Shown here: positions 22,985 to 30,482 of the stretch, piece after piece | How the letters are laid out: every line of letters starts with the position of its first letter | Position numbering within the stretch: position 1 is the stretch's first letter | DNA from: an uncultured Lactobacillus sp. | GTDB lineage: Bacteria > Bacillota > Bacilli > Lactobacillales > Lactobacillaceae | Length of the DNA: 40,465 nt | Direction: 5' to 3' | NCBI RefSeq assembly: GCF_947367125.1 | Contig: NZ_CANBCQ010000026.1 | Location: 1 to 40,465, forward strand | Program-made: the position numbers and the translations under genes | The notes under the pieces: model-generated | What the model was told of the DNA's origin: nothing | Databases searched by the model: none | The model's input: the letters and a program-made list of their open reading frames with translations, nothing else

Positions 22985-23875
22985 CTATTTAGTAGTACCA
23001 AGTACGATTAACAAGATCACTAAAATAACCCCTAGCAATTCTGTTAAACGAAACATCAATAATTCATATCCACGTGGTTTAGGACGTTTAGAATCATCCA
23101 TTAATGCAGAACTGTTATCGTCTGATTTATTAGGTTGCAAGAACACTGTGACGATTAATAAGCCCGAAACCATGAGCAAAGCCGTACCTAACACAGGATT
23201 AATACTGATAGTGTGTTTTGCTTTCTTTTTCTTTTGCAAATATTTCTTAGGTATGGGTTTACCATTATAGTCAACCAATTCTCCTTTATGCTTTCCTGTA
23301 CCTCTAAAAGCAATGATTGGACGATTAGCTTTTTTCTTTTTATCTGCTTTTACTTTTTTATCGTGTGCCAGTTTAGCTTTCATTTGATTATCATAGCCCA
23401 CGATCGTAGTGACATACGCTTTTACTTTTTTTGAATCACTGGCGCTACCAACTTTGACCGCTGATTTAGTAACTGCATGGTATTTAGCTTGTGTAGCTTT
23501 TTGATTAGCTTTATCAGTCTGATCTTTTTGTGCCACTTTAATGTAAGCTAATACTTCTTTGCTAAATTGATAGACACTACTAGAGTATCCTTTATAATTA
23601 TTCGCACCTTTTAAAGCATCTAAAGAATTTTGAACAGATTTTTCTTCCTTTTTAATACTTTTGTTGTAGTATTTATTAAAATTTTTAGCCTTTTTGTCTT
23701 TAAGCTGTTCTTTGGCAGTCACGTAGCCATGGACATTCATTAAGCTAACAGTGTTTTTTTGAAATTCAGAAGTTAATTTTTTCTGGGTTAATGGTGTTTT
23801 AATTGAACAGCCTGCTAAAATTAAAGTTATCGTAGTTGAAAGAGCTACTAACCAAGCTTTTTTTAGTTTAATCAT
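22985..23875 (-). CDS. Lipoprotein with C-terminal SecG domain, 296 aa
   Basis: The start at 23875 follows AAAGGAAG and overlaps the previous stop. A lipoprotein signal ends in Leu-Ala-Gly-Cys23. Residues 24-220 form a Lys-rich, helical external region. The last ~75 residues match SecG: membrane helix 226-247 ending in FLQPNKSDD, a short cytoplasmic loop, RPKPRGYE, and helix 271-293. SecG has its N-terminus outside, so the fused external domain is topologically consistent. SecG is normally about 75-80 residues and free-standing; this fusion is unusual. It directly precedes secE. Confidence 0.8.
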   Translation of the reverse strand: MIKLKKAWLVALSTTITLILAGCSIKTPLTQKKLTSEFQKNTVSLMNVHGYVTAKEQLKDKKAKNFNKYYNKSIKKEEKSVQNSLDALKGANNYKGYSSSVYQFSKEVLAYIKVAQKDQTDKANQKATQAKYHAVTKSAVKVGSASDSKKVKAYVTTIVGYDNQMKAKLAHDKKVKADKKKKANRPIIAFRGTGKHKGELVDYNGKPIPKKYLQKKKKAKHTISINPVLGTALLMVSGLLIVTVFLQPNKSDDNSSALMDDSKRPKPRGYELLMFRLTELLGVILVILLIVLGTTK

Positions 23876-24437
23876 CCGCAGATACTTCCTTTCGCAATTC
23901 TGCTCCATACTTTGCATCGTATTCTTTTAAATAATCATTCAAGATTCTTCGTTGTGCTTTAATATTTCCGATTAACACATCTGCTTGTTCATGACGCTTG
24001 GGATCTTTAAGTACGTTATCCTGCACAAAGGAATCAATAGTTAAGTAAATTGCTTCAAAAGGTGACAGAATTTGACCATCTATTTCAGAAAAATGTTCTG
24101 TGGTTGCCATCATTTCTGCTACTACGCTTTTAATTACTTGATTGCTTGGTACTAAGGCTTGATCTAAGTGATTGACATAATAAAAGCTTACAATAAAGCT
24201 CCGCAAAGCTTGGGTATGCATCGCTAGAGGAATTCCTTGAAAAGCTTTACGCAACTTTTTCGTCTCCTTCGTATTGTTTTCTTGGTTACCAATTTGAAGC
24301 AAAACATTATAAACCACTTCTACCACACTAGTTGTGCTGTCAGCATCGTCCTTAGCAATTTTTTTAGCGTAATCTAAAAGGTCATTTTTAAGAACAAAAA
24401 CTCCATTTTGCAATTCATCTTGTTTGGTATTTGACAT
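23868..24437 (-). CDS. Hypothetical protein opening the Sec operon, 189 aa
   Basis: Helical soluble protein with no signal peptide or membrane segment, not recognised. Its last codons overlap the start of the lipoprotein-SecG gene, and AGGAGG precedes its ATG. First gene of the minus-strand Sec operon, so a chaperone or targeting role for the translocon is conceivable. Nothing in the sequence proves it. Confidence 0.65.
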   Translation of the reverse strand: MSNTKQDELQNGVFVLKNDLLDYAKKIAKDDADSTTSVVEVVYNVLLQIGNQENNTKETKKLRKAFQGIPLAMHTQALRSFIVSFYYVNHLDQALVPSNQVIKSVVAEMMATTEHFSEIDGQILSPFEAIYLTIDSFVQDNVLKDPKRHEQADVLIGNIKAQRRILNDYLKEYDAKYGAELRKEVSADD

Positions 24438-24608
24438 GTTAATCCTCCTAATTTATTTATTGACACTCATATCCTATAAATTTTCCTATCTCTTTTGTTT
24501 TTTTTTCTATTTTCCAAAAAATCCCCCTTTTTCTGGTTTTTGAACAAACAACTTTTTTAAATCGTTTTGTTTCATAATTAATTTTGGATATGGAAAGGTA
24601 GGTATTTT
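24438..24608. promoter_or_regulatory. Divergent promoter region of the Sec operon and the zinc-finger gene
   Basis: Very AT-rich, with homopolymer tracts. On the minus strand a 22-codon frame (24507-24575, MKQNDLKKLFVQKPEKGGFF...) precedes the Sec operon but has no ribosome site. It might be a leader peptide or chance. Confidence 0.35.
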
Positions 24609-25379
24609 ATGATATTTTTTACGACAATTCACCACTTAGATAAATGGCATTATCTAAACAGCAAAAATATTCGTAAATATTTATCTGCCTATCCGTATTT
24701 GCAAAACGGCAACTACTATGCAGTTTGCTTTTACTGTCATAACCCTATTAGATTAGTCGGTAGGCTTAATGCTAAAACAAATGAAGTTTCCTATTATGGC
24801 GTTCATAGTAAGAAGCTCATTCCTGGTTTTTCTGTATTTGACAAGGCTAAACTTAGTCACTGTTTATACAAAAATAATCCATCAACATTTGTTTTAGATC
24901 CTTTAAAGCAAAAGTCATTAAATGTTAATCAGGTTAACATTGATTCATTACGTAAAGATCTTACGTATTACACGGGCTTTTACTTTTCTAAAAAGCTCAC
25001 CTATTCATTTTTATTGCGGAACCAAAAAGCCTTTGAGTACAGGGATGTAGATCAGTATAATTTTCCGTTTGTACTACTATTAGTAGCCAAATCGGTATCT
25101 TTAAACTATCGTAAGGTTGCAAACCCCCGTCTTAAGTATGCAATAGATAATAATGCTGATTACTTTCAAGTATCTTCTTCAGGACAAATGGTTCCTCTTG
25201 ATGAAAAAGCTAATTTAATAATGTCTTTTGAAGAACAAGAGCTTGCTAAAAATCAGTTGCCACTACTGCATGTACGCATCTACGAGATTCTAGATGGTAC
25301 AAAGAATTTAATTTGTGAATCTCACATTTTTGCAAAGATGTTTAACAATTTAATTGATGAAGAAAGGACTGAAATTTAG
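24609..25379 (+). CDS. Hypothetical protein with a CxxC zinc-finger motif, 256 aa
   Basis: One CFYCHN motif (Cys40/Cys43) near the N-terminus is followed by a His-Cys pair further on (SHCLY near 84), which could complete a zinc site. The rest is alpha/beta and soluble, with no recognised family. The stop overlaps the GTG start of the NlpC/P60 gene, so the two are translationally coupled. GGAAAGG lies upstream of the ATG. Confidence 0.65.
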   Translation: MIFFTTIHHLDKWHYLNSKNIRKYLSAYPYLQNGNYYAVCFYCHNPIRLVGRLNAKTNEVSYYGVHSKKLIPGFSVFDKAKLSHCLYKNNPSTFVLDPLKQKSLNVNQVNIDSLRKDLTYYTGFYFSKKLTYSFLLRNQKAFEYRDVDQYNFPFVLLLVAKSVSLNYRKVANPRLKYAIDNNADYFQVSSSGQMVPLDEKANLIMSFEEQELAKNQLPLLHVRIYEILDGTKNLICESHIFAKMFNNLIDEERTEI

Positions 25380-26245
25380 TGGAATACACGCTAAAGTCAA
25401 ATGGCTCAGTAAAACTAGCTTTTGCACTTATTGGTGGTGGTCTAGCAACTACTGTTGTAGCACCTGCCGTAGCTCACGCTGATACAGTTAAAGTGGAAAA
25501 AGGACAAACATTAAAGTCGATTGCTAAAGAACACCATGTGACTGTTAAAGCTTTGGCAAAAGCAAATCATCTTAAAACCAATGCTAAAGTATCAGAAGAT
25601 CAAGATTTAGAAGTTCCTGATCCACCTAAGACATATACTGTTAAAGCGGGTGATACTGTCTCCGAAATTGCCTATGAACATGGTTTAAAAACGGAAGACG
25701 TGCTTAAGTGGAATAACCTGTCATTCAGTGATTCTCAGATTTATATTGGAGATGAGCTTAATCTGCAAGATCCAAACCAACCACAGGAAAATGACAAACA
25801 AATCACTACTCAAAATCAAGGTAATTCTAACGTTCATCAAGCTTCTTTAGTTGGCGACACCAAAGCAGAACAGATTGTCAATTTAGCAGTCCAGTATGCT
25901 AATATGGGAATTCCTTATCAATGGGGTGGAGAATCACTTAACGGTTTCGATTGTTCTGGCTTGACGCAATATATTTATCGACAAGTTGGTATTCAAATTA
26001 ATCGTGATACAATTCATCAAGAACAGAATGTAGATACAACTGATGTTGCCTCTGCATCTGATGTTATCAATACTGCCCGCCCAGGGGATCTTCTATTTTG
26101 GGGTTCACACGGTGCTAGCTATCACGTAGCTATTTACATTGGTAATGGTAAATTTGTAGCGGCACCACAACCAGGACAGAATGTTGATATTGAAACAGTA
26201 TCTGATTACTTCAAACCTTCTTTTGTCGGCAGAGTAGTCAGATAA
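25379..26245 (+). CDS. Secreted LysM-NlpC/P60 peptidoglycan hydrolase, 288 aa
   Basis: GTG start overlapping the preceding TAG, with AAAGGA upstream. A Sec signal peptide ends at about AHA34. Two LysM domains follow (about 36-79 and 86-129; TYTVKAGDTVSEIAYEHGL is typical), then an Asn/Gln-rich linker and an NlpC/P60 domain (about 163-288) with catalytic Cys192 (FDCSGL) and His249 (YHVAIYIG). It should cut peptide stems in the cell wall. On a mobile element such enzymes often open the wall for secretion or transfer machinery. Confidence 0.9.
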   Translation: MEYTLKSNGSVKLAFALIGGGLATTVVAPAVAHADTVKVEKGQTLKSIAKEHHVTVKALAKANHLKTNAKVSEDQDLEVPDPPKTYTVKAGDTVSEIAYEHGLKTEDVLKWNNLSFSDSQIYIGDELNLQDPNQPQENDKQITTQNQGNSNVHQASLVGDTKAEQIVNLAVQYANMGIPYQWGGESLNGFDCSGLTQYIYRQVGIQINRDTIHQEQNVDTTDVASASDVINTARPGDLLFWGSHGASYHVAIYIGNGKFVAAPQPGQNVDIETVSDYFKPSFVGRVVR

Positions 26246-26264
26246 GCATTTAAATAAAACCAAC

Positions 26265-26305
26265 AAAAAAGAGCTGTAAGGCTATCAACCTTACAGCTCT
26301 TTTTT
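26265..26305. terminator. Bidirectional terminator
   Basis: AAAAAAGAGCTGTAAGG pairs perfectly with CCTTACAGCTCTTTTTT over a 7-base loop, between the convergent hydrolase gene and the gene at 26304. Confidence 0.9.
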
Positions 26306-26687
26306 AGATTCGGTTTTGACTAAGAATATCATCCAAAACTTTGAGTGTCTCATCATTAGGATTAATAAAAGTCAATTTTTTATTTTTTTCTGCTTTTTTA
26401 TTAAATTCTCTAATTACGTTTAGGATATAAACAAATACACTAATAAGTGCCATATGCTCTTTTTCATAGGTTAGTTTGTAATTCATTCCATTAAACGTTA
26501 TATTGACATCTTGCGTAATTGCAGGTATACGATATGTCCTACCTTCATGTGTACGACTGTCAATCATAAAGATTATGTTAGAAACCATTAATAATTCATT
26601 GGTATTGTTAAGTCTTTCTACCAGTTCTTTGCCTGCATCTTGTACAGTAGGCATTGCGTTACGACCAATCATTAAATACTTTTTCAT
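26304..26687 (-). CDS. Hypothetical protein, 127 aa
   Basis: Basic soluble protein without a recognised family; a hydrophobic helix at about 79-95 (ALISVFVYILNVIREF) may be a core helix. AAGGAG precedes the ATG and a strong terminator overlaps its stop. Confidence 0.6.
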   Translation of the reverse strand: MKKYLMIGRNAMPTVQDAGKELVERLNNTNELLMVSNIIFMIDSRTHEGRTYRIPAITQDVNITFNGMNYKLTYEKEHMALISVFVYILNVIREFNKKAEKNKKLTFINPNDETLKVLDDILSQNRI

Positions 26688-26768
26688 GCTTTCTCCTTAA
26701 ATAAGCTTAATCATCTATTTAAGGATATTGTACGCATTTTATTTTTTATTTGTTGATCGCTAAATTCT

Positions 26769-27125
26769 CTAAAAAGTGTAGCATTCAATATAATGGTCGT
26801 CCACAGTCTGAAACATTGTTAGTAATGCAGGATCAATGTACATGACTGCTTCAAAATCTTCTCTTTTATGTGTTAGACCATGTTTAGCTAAAACTTCTTT
26901 ACTAAAACTTACTTGATATACATGATATAGTTGTTCATCAATTATTTTATTTATTCTTTCACTAATCGTTCTAAAATTCCAATCTGTTTTAGGCTTATCT
27001 TGTTGCAAAGCTTGTAGTTTAAGCAACTGATACTTTTCCTCCTGTAAAAAGTCGGCTAAATTAACAATCCATCTATCCAATCTTCTATCTTCTCTTATTT
27101 CTTCATTTTCTACTTGGTTTGCCAT
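26769..27125 (-). CDS. Hypothetical protein, 118 aa
   Basis: Charged helical protein, unrecognised. Good ribosome site (AAGGGAA). Lies 24 bases after the HTH regulator gene and is probably co-transcribed with it. Confidence 0.6.
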   Translation of the reverse strand: MANQVENEEIREDRRLDRWIVNLADFLQEEKYQLLKLQALQQDKPKTDWNFRTISERINKIIDEQLYHVYQVSFSKEVLAKHGLTHKREDFEAVMYIDPALLTMFQTVDDHYIECYTF

Positions 27126-27149
27126 TTCTTTCGTTCCCTTCGTATCTTT

Positions 27150-27497
27150 TTACTTTTCATTCATCTGCAGTATCTTTATCAAAACTTCTGAATCATTCAT
27201 AATAGCTTTCTTAATTCTTTTACCCCATGTATCATTGGGAATATTATTTTTTAGCCATTCTCCTAATTCCATAGCTTTAGTAAGATCTATTTGTCTTTTT
27301 TGGTCTTCAAATTTCGACTTATCATATACCTTAGCTAATTTAGCAATATTTTCATACTTTCCAAAAGGTACTTTGCCTTTAGCCTGTCTACTATAACGCT
27401 TAAGTGTTGATACAGGTATGTTAGTTGCTTCATGTAATTGATTAAACGTTAAATGATTCGACAAAAGTATTGCTCTAGCTTTTTCAATTTCCTTCAT
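27150..27497 (-). CDS. Helix-turn-helix regulator, 115 aa
   Basis: The start at 27497 has AAGGAG 7 bases upstream; the frame is open to 27590 without a site. TFNQLHEATNIPVSTLKRYS (17-36) is a clear helix-turn-helix. The C-terminal part is helical. Likely a small transcriptional regulator or partition/replication control protein of the adjacent genes. Confidence 0.65.
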   Translation of the reverse strand: MKEIEKARAILLSNHLTFNQLHEATNIPVSTLKRYSRQAKGKVPFGKYENIAKLAKVYDKSKFEDQKRQIDLTKAMELGEWLKNNIPNDTWGKRIKKAIMNDSEVLIKILQMNEK

Positions 27498-27629
27498 GTT
27501 CAACTCCTTATCCTTTACACTTGACATTATACTCGCTTTGGTATCATTTTCAATATCTTTTAGTATCATTTTTTGTACTTTTAGGTGCAAAAAAAGAAAA
27601 GCACATGACTTCCTTCTTTAATTAATCTC

Positions 27630-28973
27630 CTATTTTTCCCCGTTTTCTTTGAAATATAGCTTAAATTGGTCAGCAACTGTAGTTGCTTCCTCGTGTAAGC
27701 TTGGCTCAATATATATCGAATAGAAATCCTGTAGTATTTTCCCAGCTAATAAGTCCATGGGAATGCCACTTTTAACTGAATACTCTTGAAGGCCTTTGAG
27801 TACAGGTTCAGATTCCTTATCAAACCAACCAACAACAAATTTACGCAAATCAGATTGAATTGCCAATTCATTTTTGTTTTTGGCTACCCTAAAGCTTGTT
27901 CCTAATTTTTGAGTAAAGTGTCGGCATGTCTTTTCTAATTCTTCTACATTAGGCTTACCAAATGTTTTAAGCTTTATCTCAGCTACTTTCTTTACATCAT
28001 CTTTGCTTGCAATAAAGTCATTTAGATGGAAAATAACAGGATCTGTGATGATTTGGATAAAGGGATGGCGGTAATTTCCGTGTGTTAAAAATTCGCACCC
28101 AATTTGATATTTGCTTAGAGTAGAAAGGAGCATATTGAGAAAGTAAAAATAATGCGAATCGACATTTTTCTTTTCCGCTTCTTTTTTCTTTCGACGATCT
28201 GTAACTGAATAGTCAATCAGATCATTAATTGGGATGGTCCATACTACTGGTTGCTTATTCCCTAACTTTCGTTTTGCAAAATGGAAGTTGCCTCTTGACT
28301 TAGGATCCAATTTAACCGCATCAGCTAATTCGATGTTTTGGTTATACAGCGCAACTATTGGCAATTGGCACCCTGCTTTTTTTGAAAAGTAAAATCCAAC
28401 AACCACGCCTTGTTTCCATGTACGAGTACGAATTCCTTCAAGCAAGTGTACTTTTATAATTTTATTTTTAGTCAATTTTGTCTTAGCATCAAAAGATGGC
28501 ACTACCGCAATGGTATCTTTGGTTTCAGAAATTTTTTTCTTTAAATACAATGAAATCAAATCATCAATTCTTGTCCTAATTAAAGCATCCGATTGATTTT
28601 TCGAAAACATATTTCTTGCAATAAAATCATTTTGTTCATTTCGATCAAAATTTTTTATGAATTTGGATAAATCTTTTTCGTTCAAGTATGATTTTTTACA
28701 AACGCGTTCTACATTTGTGATTTCACTTTGGTAATACTCAAATTGATCTTTTACAAAATTAAAGATTTCATCATCTACAAGACTAGCCTTTGCAAAATAT
28801 TTATTAATATTTGCAATTTGTCTCAGATATTTATTCTTAGGAGTTGCTCCTCCATCACTACCAATTACTAAGTACAAGTTTGTTTGTTGTAACCGTTTAA
28901 ATGGCGTTCTTAATTTCACATAATCAAGTCCTAAAGTGTCAGCAAGTTCTCCAATTGTCCTTGTTTCTGCCAT
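27630..28973 (-). CDS. Hypothetical protein next to ssb, possibly replication-related, 447 aa
   Basis: The N-terminus (TIGELADTLGLDYVKLRTPF) resembles a helix-turn-helix. The rest is a mix of helices and beta strands rich in Lys, with a basic patch (TDRRKKKEAEKKN, near 240) but no recognisable nuclease, helicase or primase motif. It directly follows the ssb gene and precedes the HTH regulator, so a replication or partition role is possible from position only. It could equally be an unrelated DNA-binding protein. Confidence 0.55.
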   Translation of the reverse strand: MAETRTIGELADTLGLDYVKLRTPFKRLQQTNLYLVIGSDGGATPKNKYLRQIANINKYFAKASLVDDEIFNFVKDQFEYYQSEITNVERVCKKSYLNEKDLSKFIKNFDRNEQNDFIARNMFSKNQSDALIRTRIDDLISLYLKKKISETKDTIAVVPSFDAKTKLTKNKIIKVHLLEGIRTRTWKQGVVVGFYFSKKAGCQLPIVALYNQNIELADAVKLDPKSRGNFHFAKRKLGNKQPVVWTIPINDLIDYSVTDRRKKKEAEKKNVDSHYFYFLNMLLSTLSKYQIGCEFLTHGNYRHPFIQIITDPVIFHLNDFIASKDDVKKVAEIKLKTFGKPNVEELEKTCRHFTQKLGTSFRVAKNKNELAIQSDLRKFVVGWFDKESEPVLKGLQEYSVKSGIPMDLLAGKILQDFYSIYIEPSLHEEATTVADQFKLYFKENGEK

Positions 28974-28992
28974 ATTCTAACCCCACTAAAGA

Positions 28993-29577
28993 TCAAAAGT
29001 CGTCATCAGGTAAATCAAACAGCGATTCATCAAATCCACTATTGTCTGATTTGTCTGAAGTTCCCTCTGCCATTTGACTATCGGCATCGGGCATCTGTCT
29101 GTTTTTTGATTTTTTCACCTTATCACCTAGATTTTCTGTCGGCACAGAATTTTCAGGTCTAGGCTTTGCTACATTAGGTTCTTTTGAAGATTGTTCTTCA
29201 ATCTTGTTTTTTATCGTATCTCGTACGTCTGACGCATCAACTTGCTTTGTTGGTGCTGATTTAGCAACTCCCTTCTGATCGTTAAATTCACTGATTTTTA
29301 CTATTTCTTTGCCAAAAATTGATAGGTTGTAGAAGGTTCGATCGTATTTTTTATTTTCACTAGATACAATATGTCCTTCTACCAAAACGAAATCATCTTT
29401 AGCAAAATTTTGAGCCACGGTCTTTGCTGTATCACGATAAAAAACAATAGGGAATTTGTTGACACTTCTACCACTGCTTTCGTGTAGTATAATACGCAAG
29501 TAGAGGATTCCTTTTTCAGATTTATAAAGTTTTCCTTTTTTTGCAATTTGACCCGTAAGGCATACTATTTGAGACAT
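28993..29577 (-). CDS. ssb: Single-stranded DNA-binding protein, 194 aa
   Basis: An OB-fold domain (about 1-105: CLTGQIAKKGKLYKSEKGIL, KFPIVFYRDTAKTVAQNF, FVLVEGHIVSSENKKYDRTF) is followed by a disordered polar linker and an acidic tip ending FDLPDDDF, as in SSB proteins that recruit partners through their last residues. The usual tip is DDDIPF, so this is a variant. GAGGTTAG precedes the ATG. It is divergent from the recombinase-like gene across a 61-base gap. Confidence 0.75.
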   Translation of the reverse strand: MSQIVCLTGQIAKKGKLYKSEKGILYLRIILHESSGRSVNKFPIVFYRDTAKTVAQNFAKDDFVLVEGHIVSSENKKYDRTFYNLSIFGKEIVKISEFNDQKGVAKSAPTKQVDASDVRDTIKNKIEEQSSKEPNVAKPRPENSVPTENLGDKVKKSKNRQMPDADSQMAEGTSDKSDNSGFDESLFDLPDDDF

Positions 29578-29591
29578 TTTCTAACCTCATC

Positions 29592-29608
29592 TTATTATTT
29601 AATAATAA
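29592..29608. promoter_or_regulatory. Perfect palindrome in the ssb/recombinase gap
   Basis: TTATTATT-T-AATAATAA sits midway between two divergent starts. It may be an operator controlling both genes, though AT-rich palindromes also arise by chance. Confidence 0.4.
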
Positions 29609-29638
29609 ACGTATTTTCGAATTTTACAACTATTTTTT

Positions 29639-30463
29639 ATGAATCAAAAAGACTTATTTCCGCACCAGACATCTTTTGATGCTTGGTGTACACATGTAAA
29701 CAAACTTAATCAATTATCTATTGATATGATAAATTCTGTGTTATTTAATTTCTGGAATTATCATGTAGCTAATGCTGTCGGAGATGTTGATATTAAAAAC
29801 ATTAAAGTTTCAGACGTAAATGATTATCTTACACAACTTGAAGTTCACGAACATTTAAAAACTCGTACGATCAATAAATATATCTCTTACATCCGTAAGT
29901 ATTTTACGTTTTTAACACAAGCCCACCTTATTGACTCATATCCCCTAGTTGGCTTAAAAGGTATATCATATCAACGTAGAATTACTATCGTAACTAATTG
30001 GATGAATGATTTACCCAATATGCTTAGCTTAGGATTGCATCCCGAAACCATCAAACTACTTTTATTAATTTCACTTGGTTACAAACCAAAAGAATTATTG
30101 AAAGTACGGTGGCTTGAGATTGCTGAACACATTCATAATAGCGAATTAAAGAAATATATTGTTAAAAACTTGAATTTCACAAAAACTCATGATCCCTTTA
30201 TTTTTCAAAAACAAAATGGAGACGGGCCTATAGCTACTAATGAATCATTTATGCGTACCGTCAGATTAGATAGAAACATACTTCCATTAGATTTGAGTAT
30301 TTCTAAACTTCGACAAAGCTACATCTTATCTTATGTTTCAAATCCTAACTTAACAGATCAGTACTTAATGACTAAGCTTAATTTGTCCAGTAAAAAATTA
30401 GCGTATTATAAGATGTGTGTTAGTTATTACAATTTGATTTCTTATAAGCAAAAAGCAAGATAG
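29639..30463 (+). CDS. Degenerate tyrosine recombinase, 274 aa
   Basis: The fold pattern is that of XerC/D-type recombinases: an N-terminal core-binding domain (about 10-100, DVNDYLTQLE...RTINKYISYIRKYFTFL) and a C-terminal domain. Key residues are changed: the box I Arg is Lys149 (LGYKPKELLKVRW), the box II His is replaced (SISKLRQSY, Arg225 kept) and the third His is missing (KLNLSSKKLAYY). The tyrosine is kept at 256/257. Strand exchange is unlikely; a DNA-binding or accessory role is possible. No ribosome site is visible, so translation may be leaderless. Confidence 0.6.
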   Translation: MNQKDLFPHQTSFDAWCTHVNKLNQLSIDMINSVLFNFWNYHVANAVGDVDIKNIKVSDVNDYLTQLEVHEHLKTRTINKYISYIRKYFTFLTQAHLIDSYPLVGLKGISYQRRITIVTNWMNDLPNMLSLGLHPETIKLLLLISLGYKPKELLKVRWLEIAEHIHNSELKKYIVKNLNFTKTHDPFIFQKQNGDGPIATNESFMRTVRLDRNILPLDLSISKLRQSYILSYVSNPNLTDQYLMTKLNLSSKKLAYYKMCVSYYNLISYKQKAR

Positions 30464-30480
30464 TTTAACTATCTTGCCTT
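30451..30480. terminator. Bidirectional terminator between convergent genes
   Basis: GCAAGATAG (30455-30463) pairs with CTATCTTGC (30469-30477). The first arm overlaps the recombinase stop codon. Confidence 0.6.
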
Positions 30481-30482
30481 CT

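Noticed and set aside
27934-27944. Match of 11 bases to the end of the 15-nt spacer of array 1
   Set aside because: Inside a coding region, low complexity and no supporting evidence of a target. Not enough to claim self-regulation.
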